Of a DNA stretch of 64,000 nt, positions 34,550 through 42,868 are shown one piece after another (the stretch's first letter is position 1; each line of letters begins with the position of its first letter). The DNA is from Chlorobium sp. N1 (lineage in GTDB: Bacteria > Bacteroidota > Chlorobiia > Chlorobiales > Chlorobiaceae): NCBI RefSeq assembly GCF_004332115.1, contig NZ_SJPA01000002.1, positions 1-64,000 of the forward strand. Reading direction: 5' to 3'. Position numbers and translations under genes: made by a program. Below the pieces are notes generated by a model. The model had not been told where the DNA came from. It did not search any database and saw only the letters and a program-made list of their open reading frames with translations.

Positions 34550-34667
34550 ATGCCCGAACGGCTGTTCGAGAGCATCAGACGGGGACTCGAGGGCCCGAAG
34601 GCAGAAGCGAACAATACAGCATGAAGAGCTGCTCCGGGAGTGGGCGGACGACGACGAGGCATTTTGA
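34550..34667 (+). pseudogene. RHH antitoxin C-terminal remnant, frameshifted
   Basis: PERLFESIRRGLEGPKA is read from 34550, then a one-base shift gives HEELLREWADDDEAF and stop at 34665-34667. The pattern matches the C-terminus of the intact RHH antitoxin at 36054-36308 (ESIQRGLADSRAGNTIAHED, then LMKEWEDD). The N-terminal ribbon and the toxin are missing. Confidence 0.55.
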
Positions 34668-34679
34668 ATGCGCCGATTT

Positions 34680-34717
34680 GCTCAGTATATTGAGTAAATT
34701 CACTCAACGCATTGAGT
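34680..34717. promoter_or_regulatory. Four alternating half-sites at exact 11-bp period
   Basis: GCTCA (34680), TGAGT (34691), ACTCA (34702) and TGAGT (34713) alternate in orientation with 6-bp spacers, so every neighbouring pair is an inverted repeat. A TATATT -10-like box at 34686-34691 overlaps it, with TTGAAT 16 bp upstream. The array ends 11 bp before the ATG of paralogue C, so binding should block its transcription. Confidence 0.65.
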
Positions 34718-34728
34718 AGCCGGAAGCC

Positions 34729-35922
34729 ATGCAGATAGAACGCAAAGAGAAAGCGCTCCTCGGAGCGCGCATCGAGAAGGAACCCAGACGCTTCATCCAG
34801 GTGATCTCCGGCCCGCGCCAGGTGGGAAAAACCACCATGGTCCAGCAGTACATCCGCCAGGCACGCCTGCCTGTCCATTTTGCATCGGCAGATCTCGTTG
34901 CCGCGGGCCGGACATCATGGATCAGCCAGCAGTGGGAAGCGGCGCGGGTAACGCTCCGGACGAGGGGCGCCCGGTCGGCGGTGCTCGTCATCGACGAAAT
35001 CCAGAAAATCGGGAACTGGAGCGAAGCGGTCAAGAAAGAGTGGGACGCCGACACCCTCTCCGGGCTGGACCTGAAGGTCGTGCTCCTCGGCTCGTCCCGC
35101 CTGCTCCTGCAAGAGGGGCTCACCGAATCCCTCGCCGGACGGTTCGAAACCATCCACCTCGGACACTGGTCGTATACCGAAATGCGCGAGGCATTCGCCT
35201 TCACGCCGGAGCAGTACGTCTGGTTCGGAGGCTATCCCGGAGCAGCGGCGCTCACGGGCGAAGAAGAGCGTTGGAAACGCTACATCGTCGACGCGCTCAT
35301 CGAAACCAGCATATCGAAAGACATCCTGATGCTGACGCGGGTCGACAAGCCCGCACTCCTCAAACGCCTCTTCGAGCTCGGCTGCAGCTATTCGGGCCAG
35401 ATACTTTCGTTCACCAAGATCATGGGCCAGCTGCAGGACGCGGGGAACACGACGACGCTGGCGCACTACCTGCGCCTCCTCGATTCGGCAGGGCTCCTGA
35501 AGGGACTCGACAAATACAGCCGGCACGCCGTTCGGCAGCGGGCGTCCAGCCCGAAGTTCCAGGTGCACAACACGGCGCTCATGAGCGCCCTCGAACCACG
35601 CTCCTTCGAGGAGGTCTCGGCCGATCCGGCAAGCTGGGGACGCTGGGTGGAATCGGCGGTCGGCTCCCACCTTCTCCACCACGCCGAAGCCGGCGACCTC
35701 CGGTTCACTTACTGGCGCCAGGGTGACCTGGAGGTGGACTTCGTCCTCGAACACAGAGGCCGGAGCGTCGGCATCGAAGTCAAGGGCGGAAAGAAGAACG
35801 AAGCTCCGGGCATGGAGGCCTTCGCCCGCACCTGCAATCCCTGGAAAGTGCTCCTGGTCGGCGAGGGCGGCCTCGGGTGGCAGGAGTTCCTGGAGCTCGA
35901 CCCGCGCATCCTCTTCGACTGA
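34729..35922 (+). CDS. AAA_14-DUF4143 ATPase, solitary (paralogue C)
   Basis: A 397-residue protein. Walker A SGPRQVGKTTMV is near residue 27, Walker B VLVIDEIQKIGNW near 88, and VLLGSSRLLLQE is the sensor. The middle domain contains an ISKDILMLTRVDK segment and a winged-helix region (FTKIMGQLQDAGNTTTLAHYLRLL). The C-terminal PD-(D/E)XK-like core is intact (DLEVDFVLEHRG, then GIEVKGGKK). It is preceded by the four-half-site array. Sequence relation to paralogues A and B is clear only at motif level, so this is not a recent tandem duplication. Confidence 0.85.
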   Translation: MQIERKEKALLGARIEKEPRRFIQVISGPRQVGKTTMVQQYIRQARLPVHFASADLVAAGRTSWISQQWEAARVTLRTRGARSAVLVIDEIQKIGNWSEAVKKEWDADTLSGLDLKVVLLGSSRLLLQEGLTESLAGRFETIHLGHWSYTEMREAFAFTPEQYVWFGGYPGAAALTGEEERWKRYIVDALIETSISKDILMLTRVDKPALLKRLFELGCSYSGQILSFTKIMGQLQDAGNTTTLAHYLRLLDSAGLLKGLDKYSRHAVRQRASSPKFQVHNTALMSALEPRSFEEVSADPASWGRWVESAVGSHLLHHAEAGDLRFTYWRQGDLEVDFVLEHRGRSVGIEVKGGKKNEAPGMEAFARTCNPWKVLLVGEGGLGWQEFLELDPRILFD

Positions 35923-35983
35923 ACGCCAACTGAAAAACTGCCAATCAGATAGAGAGCAGACAAATCAGGAAAAAGCAACACTC

Positions 35984-36023
35984 TTGACTGCTGATTTCCC
36001 ATTTCGTATTATGCAGTAATACG
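35984..36023 (+). promoter_or_regulatory. Promoter with operator for the RHH/RelE pair
   Basis: -35 TTGACT at 35984-35989, a 17-bp spacer, and -10 TATTAT at 36007-36012. A perfect inverted repeat CGTATTA-n5-TAATACG (36005-36023) covers the -10 box. The antitoxin ATG is 31 bp downstream, so dimer binding would autorepress the pair. Confidence 0.75.
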
Positions 36024-36053
36024 CAGCACCACACACGCTCACTGAATGATACC

Positions 36054-36308
36054 ATGAAAACCTCACCTAAAAGGAAAGCGGAGCGAAATCAGCTAAGCCT
36101 GAAAATCGATGCTGACACAAAACAGCGCATCGAACTCCTGGCATCAGCGACACAGAGAACAAAGACTTTTGTCATTGAGGAGGCAATCAACCAGTACCTT
36201 TCGCTCAATGAGTGGCAGATTGAAAGCATCCAGCGAGGACTGGCCGACTCCCGAGCAGGAAATACCATTGCTCATGAAGACCTCATGAAAGAATGGGAGG
36301 ATGATTGA
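36054..36308 (+). CDS. RHH antitoxin (RelB/ParD-like)
   Basis: An 84-residue antitoxin. The RHH region is NQLSLKIDADTKQRIELLAS, then ATQRTKTFVIEEAINQYLSL. The C-terminal tail WQIESIQRGLADSRAGN covers the toxin. A four-base overlap joins it to the toxin, whose TTG start lies within the stop. The upstream operator fits autoregulation. Confidence 0.88.
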   Translation: MKTSPKRKAERNQLSLKIDADTKQRIELLASATQRTKTFVIEEAINQYLSLNEWQIESIQRGLADSRAGNTIAHEDLMKEWEDD

Positions 36309-36607
36309 CGGTGGTCAGATGGACCGAAGAGGCCCGGATACGGCTGACTGAAATCGAACACTACATAGCCCGAGACAGCAAAAAAGCCGCAAAAAAGGTC
36401 ATCCGCTCCATCATGGACAAAGCGGCCAATCAACTGGCCAACTATCCGGCAAGCGGCAAGCCCGGAAGAATCAGCGGAACCAGAGAACTGGTATGCACCG
36501 ATCATCCGTTTCTGGCTGTATACCATGTAAGCGGAGGGGTCCTGGAAATCCTGACGATTTTCCACACAGCACAGAACTTCCGCCTGCGATACCATCCATT
36601 CGAATGA
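36305..36607 (+). CDS. RelE/ParE-superfamily toxin
   Basis: A 100-residue toxin starting at TTG 36305 within TTGA. The body VVRWTEEARIRLTEIEHYIARDSKKAAKKVI, ANQLANYPASGKPGRISGTREL and the final VLEILTIFHTAQNF shows the RelE/ParE helix hairpin and sheet. The conserved RELV-type strand and C-terminal HTAQ are present. It follows its antitoxin in standard order. Confidence 0.87.
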   Translation: MTVVRWTEEARIRLTEIEHYIARDSKKAAKKVIRSIMDKAANQLANYPASGKPGRISGTRELVCTDHPFLAVYHVSGGVLEILTIFHTAQNFRLRYHPFE

Positions 36608-36680
36608 CCCTCCCGGAGAGCCGATAGCACGCCCCTCCCCCGTCTTTGTTGTGGGGCGGATTTTCGTACATTAATCTTAT

Positions 36681-37940
36681 ATGGTCTTTACGATTAAACC
36701 GAAAATCTCCCCGGTGAAAGGAAAGCGCATCGTTCTGGGTATCTCCGGCGGTATCGCCGCCTACAAGACGCCGCTCCTCGTGCGCCTGCTGAAGAAAGCC
36801 GGCGCAGAGGTCAGGGTGGCGCTCACCGAGGCCGGCGGGCGGTTCGTCAGCGAACTGTCGCTGGCGACCGTCTCGGGCGAAGCCGTGCTGAAGGGGGTCT
36901 TCCCCGAGACCGACACCCCGGGAGCCGACTTCACGCGCCACATCTCGCTCGGCGAGTGGGCCGACCTCTTCGTCATCGCGCCGGCGACCGCCAACACCAT
37001 CGCCAAACTCTCGGCCGGGCTCTCCGACGACATGCTCTCGGCCACCTTCATCACCCTGCGGCCCGACCGCCCCGTGCTCATCTTCCCGGCCATGGACGGC
37101 CACATGTTCCGCTCCCCGTCCGTGCAGCGCAACATCCGGACACTCCGGGAGCAGGGATGCCAGGTCTTCGAGCCCGAGAGCGGAGCGCTCGCCTCCGGCC
37201 AGTGCGGGCCCGGGCGCATGGCCGAACCCGAGGAGATATTCGGGCGCATCAAGGAGGCCTTCGCCCCCGACACGTCACTTGCGGGAACGCGCGTGGTGGT
37301 GACCGCCGGGCCGACGCGCGAGAGGATCGACGGGGTGCGCTTCATCTCGAACTACTCCTCCGGCAGGATGGGATTCGCCCTGGCCCGGGCCGCCAGAAAG
37401 CGCGGAGCCTCGGTCACCCTCATCTCCGGCCCGGTGCAGCTGCCGACCCCGGAGGGGGTCCTGCGCATCGACGTCGAGAGCGCCCTCGAGATGGACGCCG
37501 CCGCAAGGGAACGGTACCGGGAGACCGACATCTTTATCGCCGCCGCCGCGGTGGCCGACTACCGGCCCGCCTCGCCGGCCGGAGGGAAGCTGAAGAAGGG
37601 TGCGGCCGAAATGGAGGTGAAGCTCGCCCTGAACCCCGACGTGCTCGCCGGGTTCGGAAAAGAGAAGCGGCCGGGACAGCTCGCGGTGGGCTTCGCGCTC
37701 GAAACCGCCGGCAACCTGGAGAGCGCCCGACAGAAGCTCGAAAGGAAGAACCTCGACCTCATCGCCTTCAACACCTTCGAGGAGGAGGGCGCCGGCTTCG
37801 AGGTGGAGACGAACCGCATCACCCTCCTCTCGAGAGGGGGCGCCGAGATTCCGCTCGGGCTCATGACGAAGGAGGACGCCGCAGAAAAGATCCTCGACGC
37901 CCTTCGCCCAGCCGGAGGATCGAAGGAGTCGAAGGGTTGA
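36681..37940 (+). CDS. coaBC: Bifunctional phosphopantothenoylcysteine decarboxylase/synthase
   Basis: A 419-residue Dfp/CoaBC enzyme of coenzyme A synthesis. The CoaC half (residues 1-190) has GISGGIAAYKT, the FMN/His region TRHISLGEWAD and PAMDGHMF where many relatives have PAMN; GQCGPGRM carries the active cysteine. The CoaB half has VVTAGPTRERIDGVRFISN, SSGRMG and KLKKG for CTP and cysteine ligation. It overlaps udg as TTGA (4 bp). First gene of a core operon with udg, dnaB and ptsI. Confidence 0.95.
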   Translation: MVFTIKPKISPVKGKRIVLGISGGIAAYKTPLLVRLLKKAGAEVRVALTEAGGRFVSELSLATVSGEAVLKGVFPETDTPGADFTRHISLGEWADLFVIAPATANTIAKLSAGLSDDMLSATFITLRPDRPVLIFPAMDGHMFRSPSVQRNIRTLREQGCQVFEPESGALASGQCGPGRMAEPEEIFGRIKEAFAPDTSLAGTRVVVTAGPTRERIDGVRFISNYSSGRMGFALARAARKRGASVTLISGPVQLPTPEGVLRIDVESALEMDAAARERYRETDIFIAAAAVADYRPASPAGGKLKKGAAEMEVKLALNPDVLAGFGKEKRPGQLAVGFALETAGNLESARQKLERKNLDLIAFNTFEEEGAGFEVETNRITLLSRGGAEIPLGLMTKEDAAEKILDALRPAGGSKESKG

Positions 37941-38554
37941 GCCCCGCCCACCCGAACGAAGCGCTCGAGCAGCTCCGCAGGGAGTGCCTCGAGTGCCGGC
38001 GGTGCGGGCTCGCCGAAACCCGCAACTCGGTGGTCTTCGGCGAGGGCGACCCGAAGGCGAAACTCGTCGTCATCGGCGAGGGACCCGGGGCTGACGAGGA
38101 CCAGAGCGGCAGGCCGTTCGTCGGCCGCTCCGGCCAGCTGCTGACGAAGATCCTCGCCTCGATCGGGTTCCGGCGCGAGGAGGTCTTCATCTGCAACATC
38201 GTCAAGTGCCGCCCGCCCTCGAACCGCAACCCGATGCGGGACGAGATCGAAGCCTGCCTGCCCTGGCTGGAGCGGCAGCTCGGGCTGATCGGGCCGAAGG
38301 CGGTGCTGCTGCTCGGCAAGGTCGCCGCCAACACCATCCTCCGGAACACCCTCCCGTTGGGAGCGATGCGGGGAAAGGCGTGGCGGTGGGAAGGCCGCGA
38401 CTGCTTCGTCACCTACCATCCCGCAGCCCTCCTGCGCAACCCGAACTGGAAACGCGGGTGCTGGGAGGACGTGCAGCAGCTCAGGCGGCACTACGACACC
38501 ATCACCGGAACGGAAGCAAACAGAGAGAACGAGAAGGAACAAAGCGCATCATGA
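37937..38554 (+). CDS. udg: Family 4 uracil-DNA glycosylase ([4Fe-4S])
   Basis: A 205-residue enzyme that excises uracil from DNA. TTG 37937 is the start, overlapping the coaBC stop and preceded by AGGAG-type sites in the coaBC tail. Cluster ligands are visible as C17-X2-C20 and a C-X15-C pair (CRPPSNRNPMRDEIEAC). Motifs GEGPGADEDQSGRPFVGRSG and HPAALLRNP match family 4. The dnaB start overlaps its stop as ATGA, which is consistent with a repair/replication operon. Confidence 0.93.
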   Translation: MSPAHPNEALEQLRRECLECRRCGLAETRNSVVFGEGDPKAKLVVIGEGPGADEDQSGRPFVGRSGQLLTKILASIGFRREEVFICNIVKCRPPSNRNPMRDEIEACLPWLERQLGLIGPKAVLLLGKVAANTILRNTLPLGAMRGKAWRWEGRDCFVTYHPAALLRNPNWKRGCWEDVQQLRRHYDTITGTEANRENEKEQSAS

Positions 38555-40092
38555 GCAGGAAGGACAAACGGGAGGATCCCAACCACATAGACTTCAACCA
38601 GGACATCGACTTCTCCAGGGAGAGCCGCACCCCGCCCTACTCGACCGAGATCGAGCAGGAGGTGCTCGCCTGCCTGCTCCTCGAGGAGGACCCGATCGAG
38701 CAGGTGGTGCAGATCTTCGGCGAGAGCGCCGAGAAGGTGTTCTTCGAGCGCCGCCACCAGATCATCTTCCGCGCGATGATGCAGCTCTACAACAAGCGCC
38801 AGGCGATCGACATCATCACGGTCGGCGAGGAGCTCCTGAAGATGGGCGAGCTCGACAACGTCGGCGGGCGGCACTACCTGGCCGAACTCTCCGGCAAGGT
38901 CATCAGCGCAGCCAACGTCGAGTACTATGCGCGCCTGGCCAAGGAGAAGTTCCTCTACCGGAGGATGATCTCCATCTCGACGAAGATCTCGGAGAGCTCC
39001 TACAGCTCATCGATGGACATCTTCGACCTCGTCGAGCACGCCAGCCAGCAGTTCTTCAACATCTCGCAGGCGGGCATCAAGAAGCGCGCCACCCCGATCA
39101 AGGAGCTCGTCAAGAACGGCATCCGCATGCTCGAGACCCTGCGCGCCTCCCAGTCCTCGGTGACCGGCGTGGGATCCGGGTTCTCGGAGCTCGACCAGAT
39201 GACGGCCGGCTTCCAGCAGTCCGACATGATCATCATCGCCGCGCGCCCCTCGGCCGGCAAGACCGCGTTCTCGCTGGCGCTGGCGCGCAACGCCGCCGTC
39301 GACTTCCAGACCCCCGTGCTCTTCTTCTCGCTCGAAATGGCCGAGGTGCAGCTGGCCGTCCGGCTCATGTGCGCCGAGGCCTCGGTGGAGTCGCAGCTGG
39401 TCAGGACCGGGCGCATCTCCAACGAGATGATGGGGCGCGTCATCAACAGCATGGACAAGCTCAACGAAGCCAAGCTCTTCATCGACGACACCCCCGGCAT
39501 CTCCATCATGGAGCTGACGGCCAAGACGAGGCGCATGAAGCAGGAGCACGACATCGGCATGGTGGTCGTCGACTACCTCCAGCTCGTCACCCCCGTGCGC
39601 GACGGCAAGAGCAACCGCGAGCAGGAGATCGCCCAGATCTCGCGCTCGCTGAAGGCGCTGGCCAAGGAGCTCAACATCCCGGTCATCGCGCTCGCCCAGC
39701 TCAACCGCTCGGTGGAGCAGCGCTCGGGGGACCGCCGCCCGCAGCTCTCCGACCTCCGCGAATCCGGCTCCATCGAGCAGGACGCCGACGTCGTCATGTT
39801 CCTCTCCCGTCCCGAGATGTACGGCAAGCAGACCTTCGAGGACGGCAGCTCCACCAAGGACGTCGTCGAGATCGTCATCGGCAAGCAGCGCAACGGCCCG
39901 ATCGGCGACATCCGCCTGCTCTTCCTGAAGAACTACGGCCGGTTCCAGTCGATGGCCAACGCCTACGTCACCGCCGGTGCCGAGGAGGGGGGCGTGGATT
40001 ACGGCAACACCGACCACTACCTCCCGCCCGAGGGCGCAGCGGCGCCGGAGGCCGGAGGAGCCTACATCAACCATGACGAAGCACCGTTCTAA
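38551..40092 (+). CDS. dnaB: Replicative DNA helicase
   Basis: A 513-residue DnaB. The N-terminal helical domain (PYSTEIEQEVLACLLLEE) is followed by a linker and the RecA-like domain with Walker A ARPSAGKTAFSLAL, VLFFSLEM, Walker B VVVDYLQL and an arginine finger region (LSDLRESGSIEQDADVV). It unwinds DNA at the replication fork with the primase. ATG 38551 is inside the udg stop; the longer frame to the left is udg in another phase. No intein is seen. Confidence 0.96.
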   Translation: MSRKDKREDPNHIDFNQDIDFSRESRTPPYSTEIEQEVLACLLLEEDPIEQVVQIFGESAEKVFFERRHQIIFRAMMQLYNKRQAIDIITVGEELLKMGELDNVGGRHYLAELSGKVISAANVEYYARLAKEKFLYRRMISISTKISESSYSSSMDIFDLVEHASQQFFNISQAGIKKRATPIKELVKNGIRMLETLRASQSSVTGVGSGFSELDQMTAGFQQSDMIIIAARPSAGKTAFSLALARNAAVDFQTPVLFFSLEMAEVQLAVRLMCAEASVESQLVRTGRISNEMMGRVINSMDKLNEAKLFIDDTPGISIMELTAKTRRMKQEHDIGMVVVDYLQLVTPVRDGKSNREQEIAQISRSLKALAKELNIPVIALAQLNRSVEQRSGDRRPQLSDLRESGSIEQDADVVMFLSRPEMYGKQTFEDGSSTKDVVEIVIGKQRNGPIGDIRLLFLKNYGRFQSMANAYVTAGAEEGGVDYGNTDHYLPPEGAAAPEAGGAYINHDEAPF

Positions 40093-40104
40093 ACCGAGCA
40101 CGTT

Positions 40105-41883
40105 ATGACCGACACCACCCCGAGAGAGGAGGGCGCAGTGAAAAAGGGCCCGAAAGGCCGCAGGAGCCGCGAGGAAGAGTACCACGGCATTGCCGCATCG
40201 CGCGGCATCGCCATCGGCGAATGCTATGCGTTCGTCAAAGAGTCGGAGCTGCCGCTGCCGGAGAAGCTGGAGCCGGAGAAGACCGAGGCGGAGGTCGAGC
40301 GGTTCCTCACGGCGCTCGGCCGCTCGGAGAAGGAGCTGAAAAAGATCGAGCGCGTCACCATCAAGAAACTCGGCAAGGGGTACTCCAACCTCTTTCAGGC
40401 CCAGATCATGATGCTGCACGACCCGGTCCTCACCGAAGCCGTCACGCGCCGCATCCGCTGCGAGATGCGCCCGGCCAACGTCGTCATCGAGGAGGAGTTC
40501 TCGCGCTACCTGGAGCTGTTCCGCAGCTCGGACGACGAGCTCTTCCGGGAGCGCGCCGACGACATGCAGGACATCAAGGACCGCATCATCCGCAACCTCC
40601 ACGTGCGCAAGCTCCACTCCTGGATCCCCGAAGGGGTGATCGTGGCCTCCTCCCACCTCTCCCCGGCCGACATCATCCTGCTCAGCCGCAGCAACATCAA
40701 GGGGTTCGTCACCGACACCGGAGGCAAGACCTCCCACATCTCGCTCATCTGCAAGTCGCTGAAGATCCCGATGGTCGTCGGGCTCGGCAAGCTCTCGCAG
40801 AAGGTGGTGGCCGGACGGCGGATGATCCTCGACGGCAGCACCGGCACGGTGATTCTCGACCCGACGGAAAAGACCCTCTCCGACTACACCGCCCGCCAGC
40901 TTGAGGAGCAGCAAAGCGAGGCCGACGAGTCGGAAACGGCCGTCCAGCCGGCGACGACGAAGTGCGGGGTGCGCATCGGGTTCTACTCGAACATCGACTT
41001 CCACGAGGAGCTCGACGCCATCTGCCGGGCCGGCGCCGAGGGGGTGGGGCTCTTCCGCAGCGAGAACCTCTTCACCGACGCCTCGAAGGTCCCCACCGAG
41101 TCGGAGCAGGAGCGCTACTACTTCCGGATGGCCGACGCCATCGCCCCGATGCCCCTCGACATCCGGCTCTTCGACATCGGCGGCGACAAGCTGATGTACT
41201 CCCCCGTCAAGGAACCGAACCCCAACCTCGGCTGGCGGGGCGTGCGCATCCTGCTCGACCTGCCGGAAATCCTCGAATCGCAGCTGACGGCCATCATCAA
41301 GGCCAACCTGCACGGAAACATCGACATCCTGGTGCCGATGGTCATATCGCTCGAGGAGATCGCAGAGGTGCGCGCCATCGTCGAGCGCCTCTACCTGGAG
41401 ATCTCGGAGAAATGCACCCGGCAGCTCGAAAAGCCCGGCCTCGGCGTCATGATCGAGGTACCGGCCGCCGTCGAGCTGATCGAGGAGATCACCCGGGCGG
41501 TGGACTTCATCAGCATCGGCACCAACGACCTCACCCAGTACACCCTCGCCGTCGACCGCAACAACGTCATCGTCCAGGACCTCTTCGAGAAGTTCCACCC
41601 CTCGCTCATCCGCCAGCTCCACCGCATCATCTCGACGGCGCAGAGGAACCGCTGCAAGGCGGTCATCTGCGGCGACATGGGCTCCGACCCGCTCGCCCTC
41701 CCGTTCCTGCTCGGCTGCGGCCTGCGCCACTTCAGCACGGTCAGCTCCGACATCGCGAAGCTCAAGGCGCAGGTCGGCCGCTACACGCTCGAGGAGTGCG
41801 AGGCGCTGGCCCTCGAGTGCCTCCGGCTCACCAGCGCCCAAGAGATACGCGAGCGGCTGGAAGCGTGCCAGGCGTCCCACTGA
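40105..41883 (+). CDS. ptsI: Phosphoenolpyruvate-protein phosphotransferase (enzyme I)
   Basis: A 592-residue EI of the PTS. The phospho-histidine motif TDTGGKTSHISLI places His211 as acceptor. The PEP-binding barrel shows LFRSENLF, MVISLEEI, TNDLTQYTLAVDR and the active cysteine in ICGDMGSDP. It starts 12 bp after dnaB, so it belongs to that transcript. No HPr, HPr kinase or permease gene is in the window. In autotrophic green bacteria such a PTS is usually regulatory rather than a sugar importer; that is inference. Confidence 0.93.
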   Translation: MTDTTPREEGAVKKGPKGRRSREEEYHGIAASRGIAIGECYAFVKESELPLPEKLEPEKTEAEVERFLTALGRSEKELKKIERVTIKKLGKGYSNLFQAQIMMLHDPVLTEAVTRRIRCEMRPANVVIEEEFSRYLELFRSSDDELFRERADDMQDIKDRIIRNLHVRKLHSWIPEGVIVASSHLSPADIILLSRSNIKGFVTDTGGKTSHISLICKSLKIPMVVGLGKLSQKVVAGRRMILDGSTGTVILDPTEKTLSDYTARQLEEQQSEADESETAVQPATTKCGVRIGFYSNIDFHEELDAICRAGAEGVGLFRSENLFTDASKVPTESEQERYYFRMADAIAPMPLDIRLFDIGGDKLMYSPVKEPNPNLGWRGVRILLDLPEILESQLTAIIKANLHGNIDILVPMVISLEEIAEVRAIVERLYLEISEKCTRQLEKPGLGVMIEVPAAVELIEEITRAVDFISIGTNDLTQYTLAVDRNNVIVQDLFEKFHPSLIRQLHRIISTAQRNRCKAVICGDMGSDPLALPFLLGCGLRHFSTVSSDIAKLKAQVGRYTLEECEALALECLRLTSAQEIRERLEACQASH

Positions 41884-41916
41884 AACGAGCGCACTTCGCC
41901 AAATCTTCCCTCCCTG

Positions 41917-41952
41917 CCCTGAATAAGGATAGTATACTGACCTTATTCAGGG
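41917..41952. promoter_or_regulatory. 36-bp nearly perfect palindrome after ptsI
   Basis: Arms CCCTGAATAAGG (41917-41928) and CCTTATTCAGGG (41941-41952) are exact, with AGTATACT at the centre; only the two bases flanking the centre on each side do not pair. No T-run follows, so a simple terminator is unlikely. The rest of 41884-42121 holds no supported gene. Confidence 0.7.
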
Positions 41953-42121
41953 CGAACAGGCTCAAGCAGGCCGCCAAACGATGGTCGTCGCATCGGAAGA
42001 AGCACGGCTGAACGATCCCCCCCACAAAAGCAACAACCATGCAAATTGAAAGTCTGCGTTTCAATTGACATGGTTTACCGGCAAAGGCGCAAAGAACGCC
42101 ACTGCAGCACCCGAGCCGAAC

Positions 42122-42175
42122 AACCGTAATTATTTTTTACAGAAAAGCCCTATATTAAAAAAAATAATTACGGTT
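42122..42175. promoter_or_regulatory. Operator-like 17-bp inverted repeat abutting the hipB start
   Basis: AACCGTAATTATTTTTT (42122-42138) is the exact inverse complement of 42159-42175. The right arm ends one base before the ATG. A TATATT at 42151-42156 in the loop could be the -10 box, giving a very short leader. Confidence 0.8.
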
Positions 42176-42532
42176 ATGAACAAGAGAACAGCCCTGCTCT
42201 ATCCCGCATCCCTCAAGGCCATGACGGCGCTCGGCGAGCGCCTCAGGGACGCGCGGCTCCGTCGGCGCTTCTCCATGGAGACAGTCTGCCTGCGGGCAGG
42301 GATCTCGCGGCCGACGCTCTACAAGATCGAACACGGGGAGGCCTCGGTGGCCATCGGGCACTATGTCAACGTGCTGAGGGTGCTGGGGCTTCTGGAGGAT
42401 CTCGGGGCTATTGCCGGAGAGGACCGGGTGGGACGGCGTATACAGGACGAGTCGCTGCCGCTTCGGAAACGGGCGCCGAAAAAGAAGATGCAACTGGACT
42501 GGGACGAGGTGTACAGGAAGAAAAATCCCTGA
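42176..42532 (+). CDS. HipB-like XRE regulator without HipA
   Basis: A 118-residue HTH protein. Residues 17-72 (ALGERLRDARLRRRFSMETV, CLRAGISRPTLYKIEHGEAS) form an XRE domain, and the tail (GRRIQDESLPLRKRAPKKKM) resembles HipB antitoxins, which normally lie upstream of a hipA kinase. Here the next gene is convergent and no HipA is present. ATG 42176 is chosen because it follows the palindrome; an upstream frame start at 42065 would read through it. Likely an orphan repressor. Confidence 0.75.
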   Translation: MNKRTALLYPASLKAMTALGERLRDARLRRRFSMETVCLRAGISRPTLYKIEHGEASVAIGHYVNVLRVLGLLEDLGAIAGEDRVGRRIQDESLPLRKRAPKKKMQLDWDEVYRKKNP

Positions 42533-42541
42533 ATGAACGGC

Positions 42542-42868
42542 TCAGGAGCCGGCGGCACTCCGCCTGGGCTTGAGCTTGATCACCAGGTCGCACCCGACGG
42601 CTTCCGCATATTTGCGCAGGGTGGTGATCGACGGTGTGTGCTTGCCACCCGACTCCATCCGTGAAATCGCACTTTTGGTGGTACCGATTTTCATCGCCAC
42701 GGCCTCCTGGGTCATACCCGACTGCCGGCGGGCGGAGAGGAGCTCACGGATGAGCGCATATTTCGCCTCAAGGGCCTCATACCCCTCCTTGAACTGACTG
42801 CTCTTCATGGCTTTCCGCAGAAACGCGTCGTGATCATGGGGCACCGGCTGGTAAGTCAGATCATCCAT
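42542..42868 (-). CDS. higA: HigA-like XRE antitoxin
   Basis: A 108-residue antitoxin with an XRE helix-turn-helix (LSARRQSGMTQEAVAMKIGT, TKSAISRMESGG). It follows the toxin with an 8-bp overlap, the toxin-first order of higBA. It should bind the common promoter upstream of higB. Confidence 0.87.
   Translation of the reverse strand: MDDLTYQPVPHDHDAFLRKAMKSSQFKEGYEALEAKYALIRELLSARRQSGMTQEAVAMKIGTTKSAISRMESGGKHTPSITTLRKYAEAVGCDLVIKLKPRRSAAGS

Noticed and set aside
34126-34878. Overlapping open frames on both strands in the A/C-rich stretch
   Set aside because: Stop codons are rare there because the plus strand is poor in T and G. The predicted proteins are low-complexity in every frame.
39007-41880. 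A 957-codon minus-strand open frame opposite dnaB and ptsI
   Set aside because: Both plus-strand genes have full catalytic motifs. The antisense frame is a compositional shadow of high third-position GC.
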